This document shows, piece by piece, positions 17,274-24,950 of a stretch of DNA of 64,000 nt. This stretch comes from Phreatobacter sp. (GTDB lineage: Bacteria; Pseudomonadota; Alphaproteobacteria; Rhizobiales; Phreatobacteraceae). A model generated the notes under the pieces. The model did no database searches and was not told the origin of the DNA. It saw nothing but the letters and a program-made list of their open reading frames with translations. The stretch covers positions 1 through 64,000 of the forward strand of contig NZ_JAUYFA010000005.1 in assembly GCF_030691135.1 (NCBI RefSeq), read 5' to 3'. Made by a program: the position numbers and the translations under genes. The stretch's first letter is position 1. Each line of letters opens with the position of its first letter.

Positions 17274-18113
17274 ATGCGTCTATCCCTCTGCAACGAAGTG
17301 CTCCGGCCCTTTGATCTCGTCCGCCAATGCGCCTTTGCGAAGGCTGTCGGCTATGACGGGCTGGAGATCGCGCCCTTCACTCTGTCGGAAGCCCCCCATC
17401 GGCTGGCGGCCGGCGAGGTGAACGCGATGCGCCGGACGGTGGAGGACCACGGCCTCGCCGTCACCAGCCTGCACTGGCTGCTGGTGACGCCGGAGGGCCT
17501 TTCGATCACCAGCCCCGAGGCTGCCGTGCGCAACCGGACCCGCGACGTCATCCTCGGCCTCCTCGATCTCGCGGCGGGGCTCGGCGCCCTTGTCATGGTC
17601 CACGGCTCGCCGGCCCAGCGCCGCCCGACGGCGGACCAGTCCCAGGACGATGCCTGGGCGCGGGCGCGCGATCTCCTCGCCGACATCGCGCCGGCGGCGG
17701 AAGCGCGCGGACTGACCTATTGCCTCGAGCCGCTCGCCCCTCCGGACAATGTCTTCATCCAGACCGTCGCCGAGGCCGCCCGCATGGTCGCGGCCATCGG
17801 CCATCCCGCCCTGCGCACCATGATCGACACCTCGGCGGCCTCCGCACACGAGGCGGAGCCGGTCGCCGATCTCATCCGCCGCTGGGTGCCGACCGGACTG
17901 ATCGGCCATGTGCAGCTCAACGATGCCAATCGCCGCGGTCCGGGCGACGGCGAAGACCGTTTCGCCGGCGTGCTCAGGACGCTGCGGGACACCGGCTATG
18001 GCGGCGACATCGCCATCGAGCCCTTCATCTACGAGCCCGATGGACCCGCCTGCGCAGCGCGGGCGGCAGGCTATGTCCGCGGCCTGCTGGAGGCCCTGGA
18101 CGCTGCGCTATGA
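17274..18113 (+). CDS. Sugar phosphate isomerase/epimerase-like TIM barrel
   Basis: 279-residue xylose-isomerase-like TIM barrel (AP endonuclease 2 fold). The four usual metal ligands are visible in order: Glu in CLEPLAP, Asp in TMIDTSAA, His in GHVQLNDANR and Glu in IAIEPF. ATG 17274 opens directly on the first strand (MRLSLCNEVL) and has GGAG 11 bases upstream. Upstream in-frame starts at 17208 and 17238 would add non-homologous residues. It lies 58 bases before the TetR gene on the same strand. Members isomerise, epimerise or dehydrate sugars and sugar acids; the substrate is unknown here. Confidence 0.82.
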   Translation: MRLSLCNEVLRPFDLVRQCAFAKAVGYDGLEIAPFTLSEAPHRLAAGEVNAMRRTVEDHGLAVTSLHWLLVTPEGLSITSPEAAVRNRTRDVILGLLDLAAGLGALVMVHGSPAQRRPTADQSQDDAWARARDLLADIAPAAEARGLTYCLEPLAPPDNVFIQTVAEAARMVAAIGHPALRTMIDTSAASAHEAEPVADLIRRWVPTGLIGHVQLNDANRRGPGDGEDRFAGVLRTLRDTGYGGDIAIEPFIYEPDGPACAARAAGYVRGLLEALDAAL

Positions 18114-18171
18114 CGGGGCTGGCGCGGCGTGCCAGTGTCGGACTTCAGGCGAATCGGGCAAGGACCAGCGG

Positions 18172-18840
18172 ATGCCCGACGGCAAGAGCGTGACGGACGA
18201 CACGACCGAACCGGCGAAGCTGGTTCGCAAGCGCGACAGCGCCGGAACGCGTGCGCGCATCCTCAACGTCGCCACCCGCGAATTCGCCAACAAGGGCTAC
18301 GAGGGGGCCAAGACCGACGATATCGCAGACCGTGCGCGCATCAACAAGCGCATGATCTACCACTATTTTTCGTCGAAGGAGCAGCTTTACCTCGCGGTTC
18401 TCGAAGCCGCCTATGACCGGGCACGTTCGGCCGAGCAGAAGCTGGAGCTCGAGCAGCTCGCGCCGCTCGAGGCCCTGACCCGGTTCACGGAATTCACCTT
18501 CGACAGTTTCGTCCGCGACCGCACCTTCATCAACCTGCTGGCCACCGAGAACCGCCAGCGCGCCAAGGTGCTGAAGAAATCCGCGCAGGTGAACACGATG
18601 AACTCGCCGGTGATCGATGCCATCGGCCGCATCATCGCCCGTGGTACTGCCGACGGCTCGATCCGGGGCGGCCTCGATGCCCGCCACCTCTGGGTGACGA
18701 TCATCGGCATCTGCTATTTTTTCTTCTCCAACATCTACACCTTGTCGGTGATCTTCGACGCCGACATGGAGGATCCCGTCTCCATCGCCGCTCGGCGGGC
18801 ACATGTGGTGGATTTCGTGCTCAGGGGCGTCAGGGCTTAG
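18172..18840 (+). CDS. TetR/AcrR-family transcriptional regulator
   Basis: 222-residue regulator with a classic TetR helix-turn-helix at about residues 20-66: TRARILNVATREFANKGYEGAKTDDIA, then RINKRMIYHYFSSKEQLYLAVLE. The C-terminal ligand-binding region resembles the TetR_C group found in RutR-like and YcdC-like proteins. ATG 18172 is preceded by AGGA at a 7-base spacing; the open frame continues upstream without homology. The gene sits in the middle of the DUF993/enolase island. The two matching operator-like sites at 15908 and 23685 make it the likely local repressor. It converges on the isomerase gene at 18850 with only 9 bases between stops. Confidence 0.88.
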   Translation: MPDGKSVTDDTTEPAKLVRKRDSAGTRARILNVATREFANKGYEGAKTDDIADRARINKRMIYHYFSSKEQLYLAVLEAAYDRARSAEQKLELEQLAPLEALTRFTEFTFDSFVRDRTFINLLATENRQRAKVLKKSAQVNTMNSPVIDAIGRIIARGTADGSIRGGLDARHLWVTIIGICYFFFSNIYTLSVIFDADMEDPVSIAARRAHVVDFVLRGVRA

Positions 18841-18849
18841 GGGCCGCCT

Positions 18850-19716
18850 TCACACCACGCTTCGGTGCCGCGCGATGCAGGTCTGCAGCACCTCGTCCAT
18901 CGGACGCTGCCACCAGTCGAGCTCGGAGAAGATCTCGACCTCGGAGAAACCGGAAAAACCCTCGGCGTCGACCGCCGCCCGGATCTTCTTCAGTTCTATC
19001 ACCCCGTCACCCATCATGCCGCGATCAGTGAGGAGGTCGCGGGTCGGCACCAGCCAGTCGCAGACATGGTAGGCGAGGAGCCGCTCCCGCCCTGCCCGGC
19101 GGATATCCCGGAAGAGATTGGGGTCCCACCAGATGTGATAGACGTCCGCCGCCACGCCGAGTGCACCGGTCTTTCCCGGGTCGAGCCGGTCGCAGATGTC
19201 GAGGGCCTGTTCGAGCGTGTTCACGCAGGCCCGGTCGGCGGCATACATCGGATGCAGCGGCTCGATGGCGAGCGGCATGCCAGCGGGCCTCGCGTATTCG
19301 AGCAACTCGCCGATGCCGTCCTCGACCTGGCGGCGCGCCGCACCGAGATCGTGCGAGACCCCCGAGCCCGGTCGCGAAAACTGCGGCAGGCCGCCCACCA
19401 CCAGCACCAGGCAGACGGCGCCCAGCGCGGCGGCCTCGTCGACGGCACGGCGGTTGTCGTCGCGCGCCTCCTGCCGCCGTGCCGCATCGGCCGGGAACAT
19501 GCCGCCACGGCAATAACCGGACAGCTTCAGGCCATGGGCCTTTACCGCCTTGACCGCGGCGTCGAGACCCACGGTCGCCACCTGGTCGCGCCAGGGCGCG
19601 ATTGCCTGGATGCCATGGCGGGCGCAGGCCGCGATGATGGCGAGGAGGTCGCCCTGCTTCCTCACCGTGGCTGTATTGATGGAGAGGAGCGAATGGTCGG
19701 TGGAAAAGTCGCGCAT
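18850..19716 (-). CDS. Sugar phosphate isomerase/epimerase-like TIM barrel
   Basis: 288-residue TIM-barrel enzyme of the xylose-isomerase-like fold, only distantly similar to the one at 17274. Metal ligands in order: Glu in LAIEPLHPMY, Asp in AADVYHIWWD, His in AYHVCDWL and Glu in SEVEIFSE. The opening LLSINTATVRKQGDLLAII is typical for members found beside DUF993 and Gfo/Idh/MocA genes. It is the last gene of the minus-strand operon 23619-18850, separated from the DUF993 gene by a 158-base gap that holds a dispersed palindromic repeat. The ribosome site is weak. Confidence 0.85.
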   Translation of the reverse strand: MRDFSTDHSLLSINTATVRKQGDLLAIIAACARHGIQAIAPWRDQVATVGLDAAVKAVKAHGLKLSGYCRGGMFPADAARRQEARDDNRRAVDEAAALGAVCLVLVVGGLPQFSRPGSGVSHDLGAARRQVEDGIGELLEYARPAGMPLAIEPLHPMYAADRACVNTLEQALDICDRLDPGKTGALGVAADVYHIWWDPNLFRDIRRAGRERLLAYHVCDWLVPTRDLLTDRGMMGDGVIELKKIRAAVDAEGFSGFSEVEIFSELDWWQRPMDEVLQTCIARHRSVV

Positions 19717-19752
19717 GGGAGCGTCCGCGGGTCAGGCCGTGTTCCTCATCGC

Positions 19753-19840
19753 GTCATGCCCGGGCTCGTCCCGGGCATCCATGACTTGAACACGGCGCCA
19801 AAGGAATTCGTGGATGCCCGGCCCAAGGCCGGGCATGACG
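19753..19840. repeat. Dispersed palindromic repeat (paired GC hairpins)
   Basis: An 88-base element with ends GTCATGCCCGG and CCGGGCATGAC that are inverted copies of each other. Inside each arm is a smaller hairpin: GCCCGGG/CCCGGGC and GCCCGG/CCGGGC. This layout matches a common intergenic repeat of Hyphomicrobiales genomes, from memory. It lies between two genes of one operon and may affect mRNA stability. Confidence 0.7.
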
Positions 19841-19874
19841 GCGAGACGGGCGGCGCCTCGTCTCGAAACGGCCC

Positions 19875-21059
19875 TCACGCCACGCCGCGCGTCGCCATCA
19901 CCGCGGCCATCCGCGCCGCGGCCATGTCGGGGTCGCGGAATATCCCGGCCTGGTCGGCGAGGCGGAACAGCTCGGCGAGGTGCTGCGTCGAACGCGTGCT
20001 CTCCTGGCCGCCGACCATGGTGAAATGGTCCTGGTGGCCGTTGAGATAGGCGACGAAGACGACGCCGGTCTTGTAGAACCGCGTCGGCGCCTTGAAGATG
20101 TGCCGCGACAGCGGAACCGTCGGTGCGAAAATTTCGTGGAAGGTGGCGGTGTCGCCGTCCGCCAGCGCCGAGAGCGCCCCCGCCGCGGCGGGGGCGATGG
20201 CGTCGAAGATGCCGAGCAGGGCGTGGGAGAAGCCCTTCTCGTCGCCGGCGATCAGCTCCGCATAGTTGAAGTCGTCGCCGGTATACATCTTGATGCCGGG
20301 CGCCAGGCGCCGCCGCATTGCGACCTCCTTGTCCTTGTCGAGGAGGGAGATCTTGACGCCGTCCACCTTGGCGGCGTTGCGGTTGATCACGTCCACCGCG
20401 GTGTCCATGGCGGCGTCGAGATCGGGCGTACCCCAATAGCCGGACAGGGCGGGATCGAACATGTCGCCGAGCCAGTGGATGATCACCGGCTGTGCCGACT
20501 GCGACAGGATTCGGTCATAGACGCGACCGTAATCGTCGGGGCTCTTCGCGACGCGCGCGAGCGCCCGCGAGGCCATGAGGATGATCCTCCCGCCGAGCGC
20601 CTCGATGGCCTCGAACTGGGTCTCGTAGGCGCGGATGACGTCGTCGACCGAACGCGCCGCGGCGAGGTCGAGATGGTCGGTCCCCGCCCCCGAAAACACC
20701 ACCGCCCCCGGCGTCGCCTTGGCCTGCCGCACCGAACGCCCGATCAGGTCGAGCGCTCCGGCCCAGTCGAGACCCATGCCGCGCTGGGCGGTGTCCATGG
20801 CTTCGGCGACGCCGAGGCCGAGGCCCCAGAGATAGTCGCGGTAGGCGATGGTGCGGTCCCAGTCGATGGCGTTGGTCAGCCAGGGATCATTGTCGGCGAG
20901 TGGATCGGCGACCATGTGGGTCGCCGCCAGCGCCACGCGGTTCAGCGGCCGGGTGATCTTGTCGGGGAAGTTCCTCGGCACCGAGAGCCGATAGGTCTCG
21001 ATCCCGCGATCGACGGTCGGCAAGCGCACCGCGGCGGCTGTCTTCGGCTTGTCGAGCAT
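19875..21059 (-). CDS. DUF993 family protein (dihydrodipicolinate synthase-like superfamily)
   Basis: 394-residue protein that I recognise as DUF993, a family of TIM-barrel proteins usually described as dihydrodipicolinate-synthase-related but without an assigned reaction. Seen: VFSGAGTDHLDLAAARSVDDV near residue 125, VIIHWLGDMFDPALSGYWGTPD near 200, and DGVKISLLDKDKEVAMRRRL near 245, where the Lys of VKISLLD may correspond to a Schiff-base or active-site lysine. ATG 21059 has a very strong GAGGAGGGAGG site. It starts 14 bases after the Gfo/Idh/MocA stop and is part of a tight operon with the oxidoreductase and the enolase-superfamily gene. Confidence 0.78.
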   Translation of the reverse strand: MLDKPKTAAAVRLPTVDRGIETYRLSVPRNFPDKITRPLNRVALAATHMVADPLADNDPWLTNAIDWDRTIAYRDYLWGLGLGVAEAMDTAQRGMGLDWAGALDLIGRSVRQAKATPGAVVFSGAGTDHLDLAAARSVDDVIRAYETQFEAIEALGGRIILMASRALARVAKSPDDYGRVYDRILSQSAQPVIIHWLGDMFDPALSGYWGTPDLDAAMDTAVDVINRNAAKVDGVKISLLDKDKEVAMRRRLAPGIKMYTGDDFNYAELIAGDEKGFSHALLGIFDAIAPAAAGALSALADGDTATFHEIFAPTVPLSRHIFKAPTRFYKTGVVFVAYLNGHQDHFTMVGGQESTRSTQHLAELFRLADQAGIFRDPDMAAARMAAVMATRGVA

Positions 21060-21073
21060 GGTCGCCTCCCTCC

Positions 21074-22222
21074 TCAAACCGTCAGTTTCGGAACGTCGAT
21101 CCAGCGACGCTCCTTCGAGCTCTGCAGCGCGCATTCGACCAGTTGCACGCCCTTGGCGCCTTCCATCAGCGTGTAGGAATAGGGTGCGTCCTCCACCACG
21201 TGGCGGATGAACATCTCCCACTGGGTCTTGAAGCCGTTGTCGTAGACCTGGTTGTCCGGCATCTTCTGCCAGGTCGAGCGGAAGTCGATGGTCTGTTTCT
21301 GATCCGGATTCCACACCGGGCGCGGCGTCGCGTTGCGCGGCTGGATCACGCAGTCATGGAGGCCGGCGACGGCCGAGCCGAGCGTCCCGTCGACATTGAA
21401 GGTGACGAGGTCGTCGCGATAGACGCGCGTCACCCAGCTCATGTTCATATGGGCGATGACGCCGCCGTCGAGCTCGAAGGTCGCATAGGCCGAGTCGTCG
21501 GCTGTCGCCTTGTAGGGCTTGCCGTTCTCGTCCCAACGCTCGGGAATGTGGGTGGCGCCGAGGCAGGAGACGGATTTCACCTCGCCGAAGAGGTTGTCCA
21601 GCACATAGCGCCAGTGGCAGACCATATCGAGGATCATGCCGCCGCCGTCCTCGCTGCGGTAGTTCCACGAGGGCCGCTGGGCCGCCTGCCAGTCGCCCTC
21701 GAAGACCCAGTAGCCGAACTCGCCTCGGACCGAGAGCATCTTGCCGAAGAAGCCGCTGTCGCGCAGCGACTTCAGCTTCATGAGGCCCGGCAGGAACAGC
21801 TTGTCCTGCACCGTGCCGTTCTTGACGCCCTTGTCGCGGGCGAGCCGCACGATCCTGAGGGCCTCCGGCAGGTTGGTCGAGATCGGCTTCTCGCAATAGA
21901 TGTGCTTGCCGGCATGGATCGCCTGTTCCAGCAGGGTCGGGCGCATCTGCGTCGTCGCCGCGTCGAAGAAGATCTGGTTCTGCGGATCGGCGATCGCCGC
22001 ATCGAGATCGGTCGACCAGCGCTCGACGCCGTTGGCCTTGGCGAGTTGCGCCACCTTGTCGGCGTTCCGCCCGATGAGGATCGGGTCGAGCTGGACGCGG
22101 CTGCCATCCGACATCAGCACGCCGCCCTGGGCGCGGATGGCGGCGACGGAGCGCACGAGGTGCTGGTTGGTGCCCATGCGGCCGGTCACGCCGTGCATCA
22201 CGACACCGAGGGTCCTGGTCAT
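21074..22222 (-). CDS. Gfo/Idh/MocA family oxidoreductase
   Basis: 382-residue NAD(P)-dependent sugar or polyol dehydrogenase. The N-terminal Rossmann part begins GVVMHGVTGRMGTNQH, an atypical glycine loop with GVTGRMG rather than GxGxxG. The family catalytic lysine is in YCEKPIS (about residue 110). The C-terminal domain contains GGGMILDMVCHWRYVLD with the His expected near the active site. The ATG at 22222 overlaps the stop of the enolase-superfamily gene (ATGA), so translation is coupled. It probably oxidises a ring hydroxyl of the pathway's substrate. Confidence 0.87.
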   Translation of the reverse strand: MTRTLGVVMHGVTGRMGTNQHLVRSVAAIRAQGGVLMSDGSRVQLDPILIGRNADKVAQLAKANGVERWSTDLDAAIADPQNQIFFDAATTQMRPTLLEQAIHAGKHIYCEKPISTNLPEALRIVRLARDKGVKNGTVQDKLFLPGLMKLKSLRDSGFFGKMLSVRGEFGYWVFEGDWQAAQRPSWNYRSEDGGGMILDMVCHWRYVLDNLFGEVKSVSCLGATHIPERWDENGKPYKATADDSAYATFELDGGVIAHMNMSWVTRVYRDDLVTFNVDGTLGSAVAGLHDCVIQPRNATPRPVWNPDQKQTIDFRSTWQKMPDNQVYDNGFKTQWEMFIRHVVEDAPYSYTLMEGAKGVQLVECALQSSKERRWIDVPKLTV

Positions 22223-23619
22223 GCGGGTTGTCCTTCTGGGGAGAGCATCGAAAGAGGCAGGAGAGACGAAAGGTCCGGCACGGCGCCCGAGGCGAAGCCC
22301 GGTCCGTCGAGGCCGGCGAGGTTGAGGTTGCCGCTGCCGACGGCGAGACGCACGCGGTCGGTGCGGGCATAGAGGCCGGGATGGGCCGCGAGGAAACCAT
22401 CCGCCTCCGCCTCGGGCGCCGGTCCGAAACCATCGACATAATGATGGCCGTTGCGCTCGACGTGGGTCAGGCCGAGGGCGGCGACGAAAGCCGTGTCCTG
22501 CTGCACGGCGAGCCCCGGCTGGCAGGTCAGATCCTCCGCGGAGACGAGGTAGCGGGGCTCAACCGCCTCGCCGTTCCAGACCGCGACGCGCGCGGCATTG
22601 AGCAGCGCCTTGTAGAAGCCCTTGCAGCATTTCGACGACACGCCGCGGTAGCCGAGCGCCCGCGCGCGCGGGAAGGCGTCGTAGCTGTCGTCGGCCTCGT
22701 CGATGATGACGCCGCGGGCAGCGACCAAGGGGTCGAGCGCATTCTCGAAGGTGACCCGCCGGTCATAGGGCTGCTCGATGAAGAGAAGGCGGGAATTCAG
22801 GGTGCCGAGACGGGGCTCGGCATCCACCATCTCGAGAAGGGCGAGGAGATCGCCGGGCGCATATTGCTCGTTGGCGTCGACGGTCACGCGATAGTCCGCG
22901 CAACGCCGGTCCAGCAGCGCCGCGATCTCGACGAGCCGCCGGCAGTCGGCCTGCGGGTCGCCGCCGAGCTTGATCTTGAAGTAGCGGAGGGCTGCGGCAT
23001 CGAGTTCACCGGCGAGGCTATCGGCCCCCTCGATCCGGTCCATCAGACCGACCGTGTGGCGCAAGGCGATGCTGCGGCCGGGCGAAAGCGCCGCCAGCCG
23101 CGCGTCGATCGCGGCCTGGTCGAGATCCGGCGTCAGCCGTGCGTCGAGCCCCACACCGTTGCCCGCCAGCACGGTGACGAAGCTCCGGCCCATGGCCTTC
23201 GACAGGCCGTCCAGCACGGCCTTGTCGATCTGCGCGACGCCGAATGCGGCGGAGAGCGGCGTGACGTCCGCCTCGCGGGCCCAGGCGAGCTGCCGCCCGT
23301 GGAGGTCGCCATGGAGGCCGAAGGCTGTATCGCGGCCGCGGAGGCTGCCCGCCTGGTCGACCGCATGGGCGAGGCTCGCCGCGAGGTCGCGAACCGTCTG
23401 GTCGGTCATGCGCTCGGGCCGCTTGTCGAACCATTTCGGCGGCATGAGCTCGGCCGTCATGCCGGTGGCCCGGCCATGGCCCTCGACCTCCAGGTCCACG
23501 GTGACGAAGGCCTGGTAGGCTCCCTCCACCGTCACGGCGCCGAAGCGGAACGGCCGGACGAACGGCGTCCAGCGCACAAAGGCGCGGAGGTCGTCGAGGC
23601 GGATGAAAGGTGCGCTCAT
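22219..23619 (-). CDS. Enolase-superfamily enzyme (mandelate racemase / muconate lactonizing type)
   Basis: 466-residue member of the MR/MLE group, longer than the usual 370-400. Seen: the KxK general-base motif in YFKIKLGGDP (about residue 215), metal ligands Asp in TVDANEQY, Glu in FIEQPY and Asp/Glu in GVIIDEADDS, then a lysine in GVSSKCCKGFYK where the second base often sits. These enzymes abstract a proton next to a carboxylate, most often dehydrating acid sugars. ATG 23619 has GGGGG 5 bases upstream. It is the first gene of the operon and has operator-like site B 66 bases ahead of it. Confidence 0.82.
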   Translation of the reverse strand: MSAPFIRLDDLRAFVRWTPFVRPFRFGAVTVEGAYQAFVTVDLEVEGHGRATGMTAELMPPKWFDKRPERMTDQTVRDLAASLAHAVDQAGSLRGRDTAFGLHGDLHGRQLAWAREADVTPLSAAFGVAQIDKAVLDGLSKAMGRSFVTVLAGNGVGLDARLTPDLDQAAIDARLAALSPGRSIALRHTVGLMDRIEGADSLAGELDAAALRYFKIKLGGDPQADCRRLVEIAALLDRRCADYRVTVDANEQYAPGDLLALLEMVDAEPRLGTLNSRLLFIEQPYDRRVTFENALDPLVAARGVIIDEADDSYDAFPRARALGYRGVSSKCCKGFYKALLNAARVAVWNGEAVEPRYLVSAEDLTCQPGLAVQQDTAFVAALGLTHVERNGHHYVDGFGPAPEAEADGFLAAHPGLYARTDRVRLAVGSGNLNLAGLDGPGFASGAVPDLSSLLPLSMLSPEGQPA

Positions 23620-23684
23620 CGCGCCCCCGATCCCGTCGTCACCCGGACCATGAGCTTCTCTCCCGGCGGCCCTCTGGTGGAGCC

Positions 23685-23708
23685 GTAATTCACTCACTGG
23701 TTACTTAC
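23685..23708. promoter_or_regulatory. Operator-like 24-bp site B upstream of enolase-family operon
   Basis: An imperfect palindrome whose outer halves are GTAAnTnAC and its complement, with the core CACTGGTTAC. It matches site A at 15908-15931 at 19 of 24 positions and lies 66 bases before the first codon of the minus-strand operon. Likely target of the TetR protein encoded at 18172. Confidence 0.68.
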
Positions 23709-23865
23709 AAAGAGGGGCAGGGCGAAGTCAAGCGGGGGCGCCGACCGAAACGCGCGCGGCCACCGGGCCGCGCCTGCGTAACGTTCCGACCCCGCAGGAC
23801 GAAAACACCGCGAGCCGAACGGGGTCGTCACCCTGATCACACCGGATCGGCAGGAGAGAACCGCG

Positions 23866-24789
23866 ATGACTGCCTCCGTTCGGTTGTCGCGGCAGATCGG
23901 AATTCTGATGATCGCCCCTGACAGCCTCGCCCTTTTGCCGACCGCCCCGCTCCTCGTCTTCGGCGGGCCCTATTCCAACCTCCAGGCGATGCAGGCTCTG
24001 CTCGCCGAAGCCGCCCGCCTCGGCATTTCCGGCGACAGGATCGTCTGCACCGGCGACATCGTCGCCTATGGCGCCGATCCCGCCGCCTGCTGTGACCTGG
24101 CGATGGCCAGCGGCATGCATGTGCTGATGGGCAATTGCGAGCAGAACCTTGCGGCCGGCAGTGCCGATTGCGGGTGCGGCTTCGACGAGGGGACGGAATG
24201 CGACCGCCTGTCGAGCGCCTGGTATGCCTATGCGGCCGGACAGATCTCGTCTGCCCACCAGCAGTTCATGGCTGCCTGTCCGCAGCGGATCACCATCGGC
24301 TTGCCGGATGGGCGTCGGCTCGCGGTGATCCACGGCGGCGCCTCGGACATCAGCCGCTTCCTGTTCGCTTCGACGGACGACGCGGTGCTGGCGGACGAGA
24401 TCGCCGATACCGGCTGCGACGGCGTCATTGCCGGCCATTGCGGCATCCCTTTCGTCCGCGAAGTCGGGGCCGGCCTCTGGCTCAATGCCGGAGCCATCGG
24501 CATGCCGGCCCATGACGGCACCCCGCGCGTCTGGTTTTCCGTTCTGACGCTGGAGCCGGACGGACTGCGCGTGGACATCCGCCCTCTGTCCTATGATCAG
24601 GCGGGCGCCGCAGCGGCGATGCGCGCCGCGCGGCTCCCCGAGGGCTATGCCGCCGGACTGGAGACTGGTCTCTGGCCCTCGGAGGATGTCCTTCCCCCGG
24701 CCGAGAAGGCCAGCCGCGGCGTGCCGTTGCAGCCGGTCACGCATCTCTGGCGGGCGGAGGTTGCGACAAGACGGTCAGGCACCGGCTGA
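23866..24789 (+). CDS. Metallophosphoesterase-family protein with altered first metal motif
   Basis: 307-residue calcineurin-like protein. Four of five family motifs are intact: GD in CTGDIVAYG (about 64), GN in LMGNCEQN (about 90), His in VIHGG (about 156) and GH in IAGHCG (about 191). The first motif, normally DxH, is replaced by FGGPYSN (32-38), so the first metal site is incomplete. A cysteine-rich insertion follows (DCGCGFDEGTEC, 101-112). The ATG has AGGAGAG 8 bases upstream. The gene is isolated, with the enolase operon divergent upstream and the MCP convergent downstream. Its substrate is unknown, and catalytic activity is not certain. Confidence 0.78.
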   Translation: MTASVRLSRQIGILMIAPDSLALLPTAPLLVFGGPYSNLQAMQALLAEAARLGISGDRIVCTGDIVAYGADPAACCDLAMASGMHVLMGNCEQNLAAGSADCGCGFDEGTECDRLSSAWYAYAAGQISSAHQQFMAACPQRITIGLPDGRRLAVIHGGASDISRFLFASTDDAVLADEIADTGCDGVIAGHCGIPFVREVGAGLWLNAGAIGMPAHDGTPRVWFSVLTLEPDGLRVDIRPLSYDQAGAAAAMRAARLPEGYAAGLETGLWPSEDVLPPAEKASRGVPLQPVTHLWRAEVATRRSGTG

Positions 24790-24950
24790 GCCGTACACGG
24801 TGCAGCCGGCGCTGCCTGTCCGGGGTCGAGGTCCTGCGACCTTTTCCGCCACCCTGCCGAACCGCTCGTCGAGAAGCATCTCGATGTTGCGGCAGCCGTG
24901 GGTGGCACGATCGCGCGATGGGTCGGGGGGCGGTGTCGCCTCCCTCAGGA

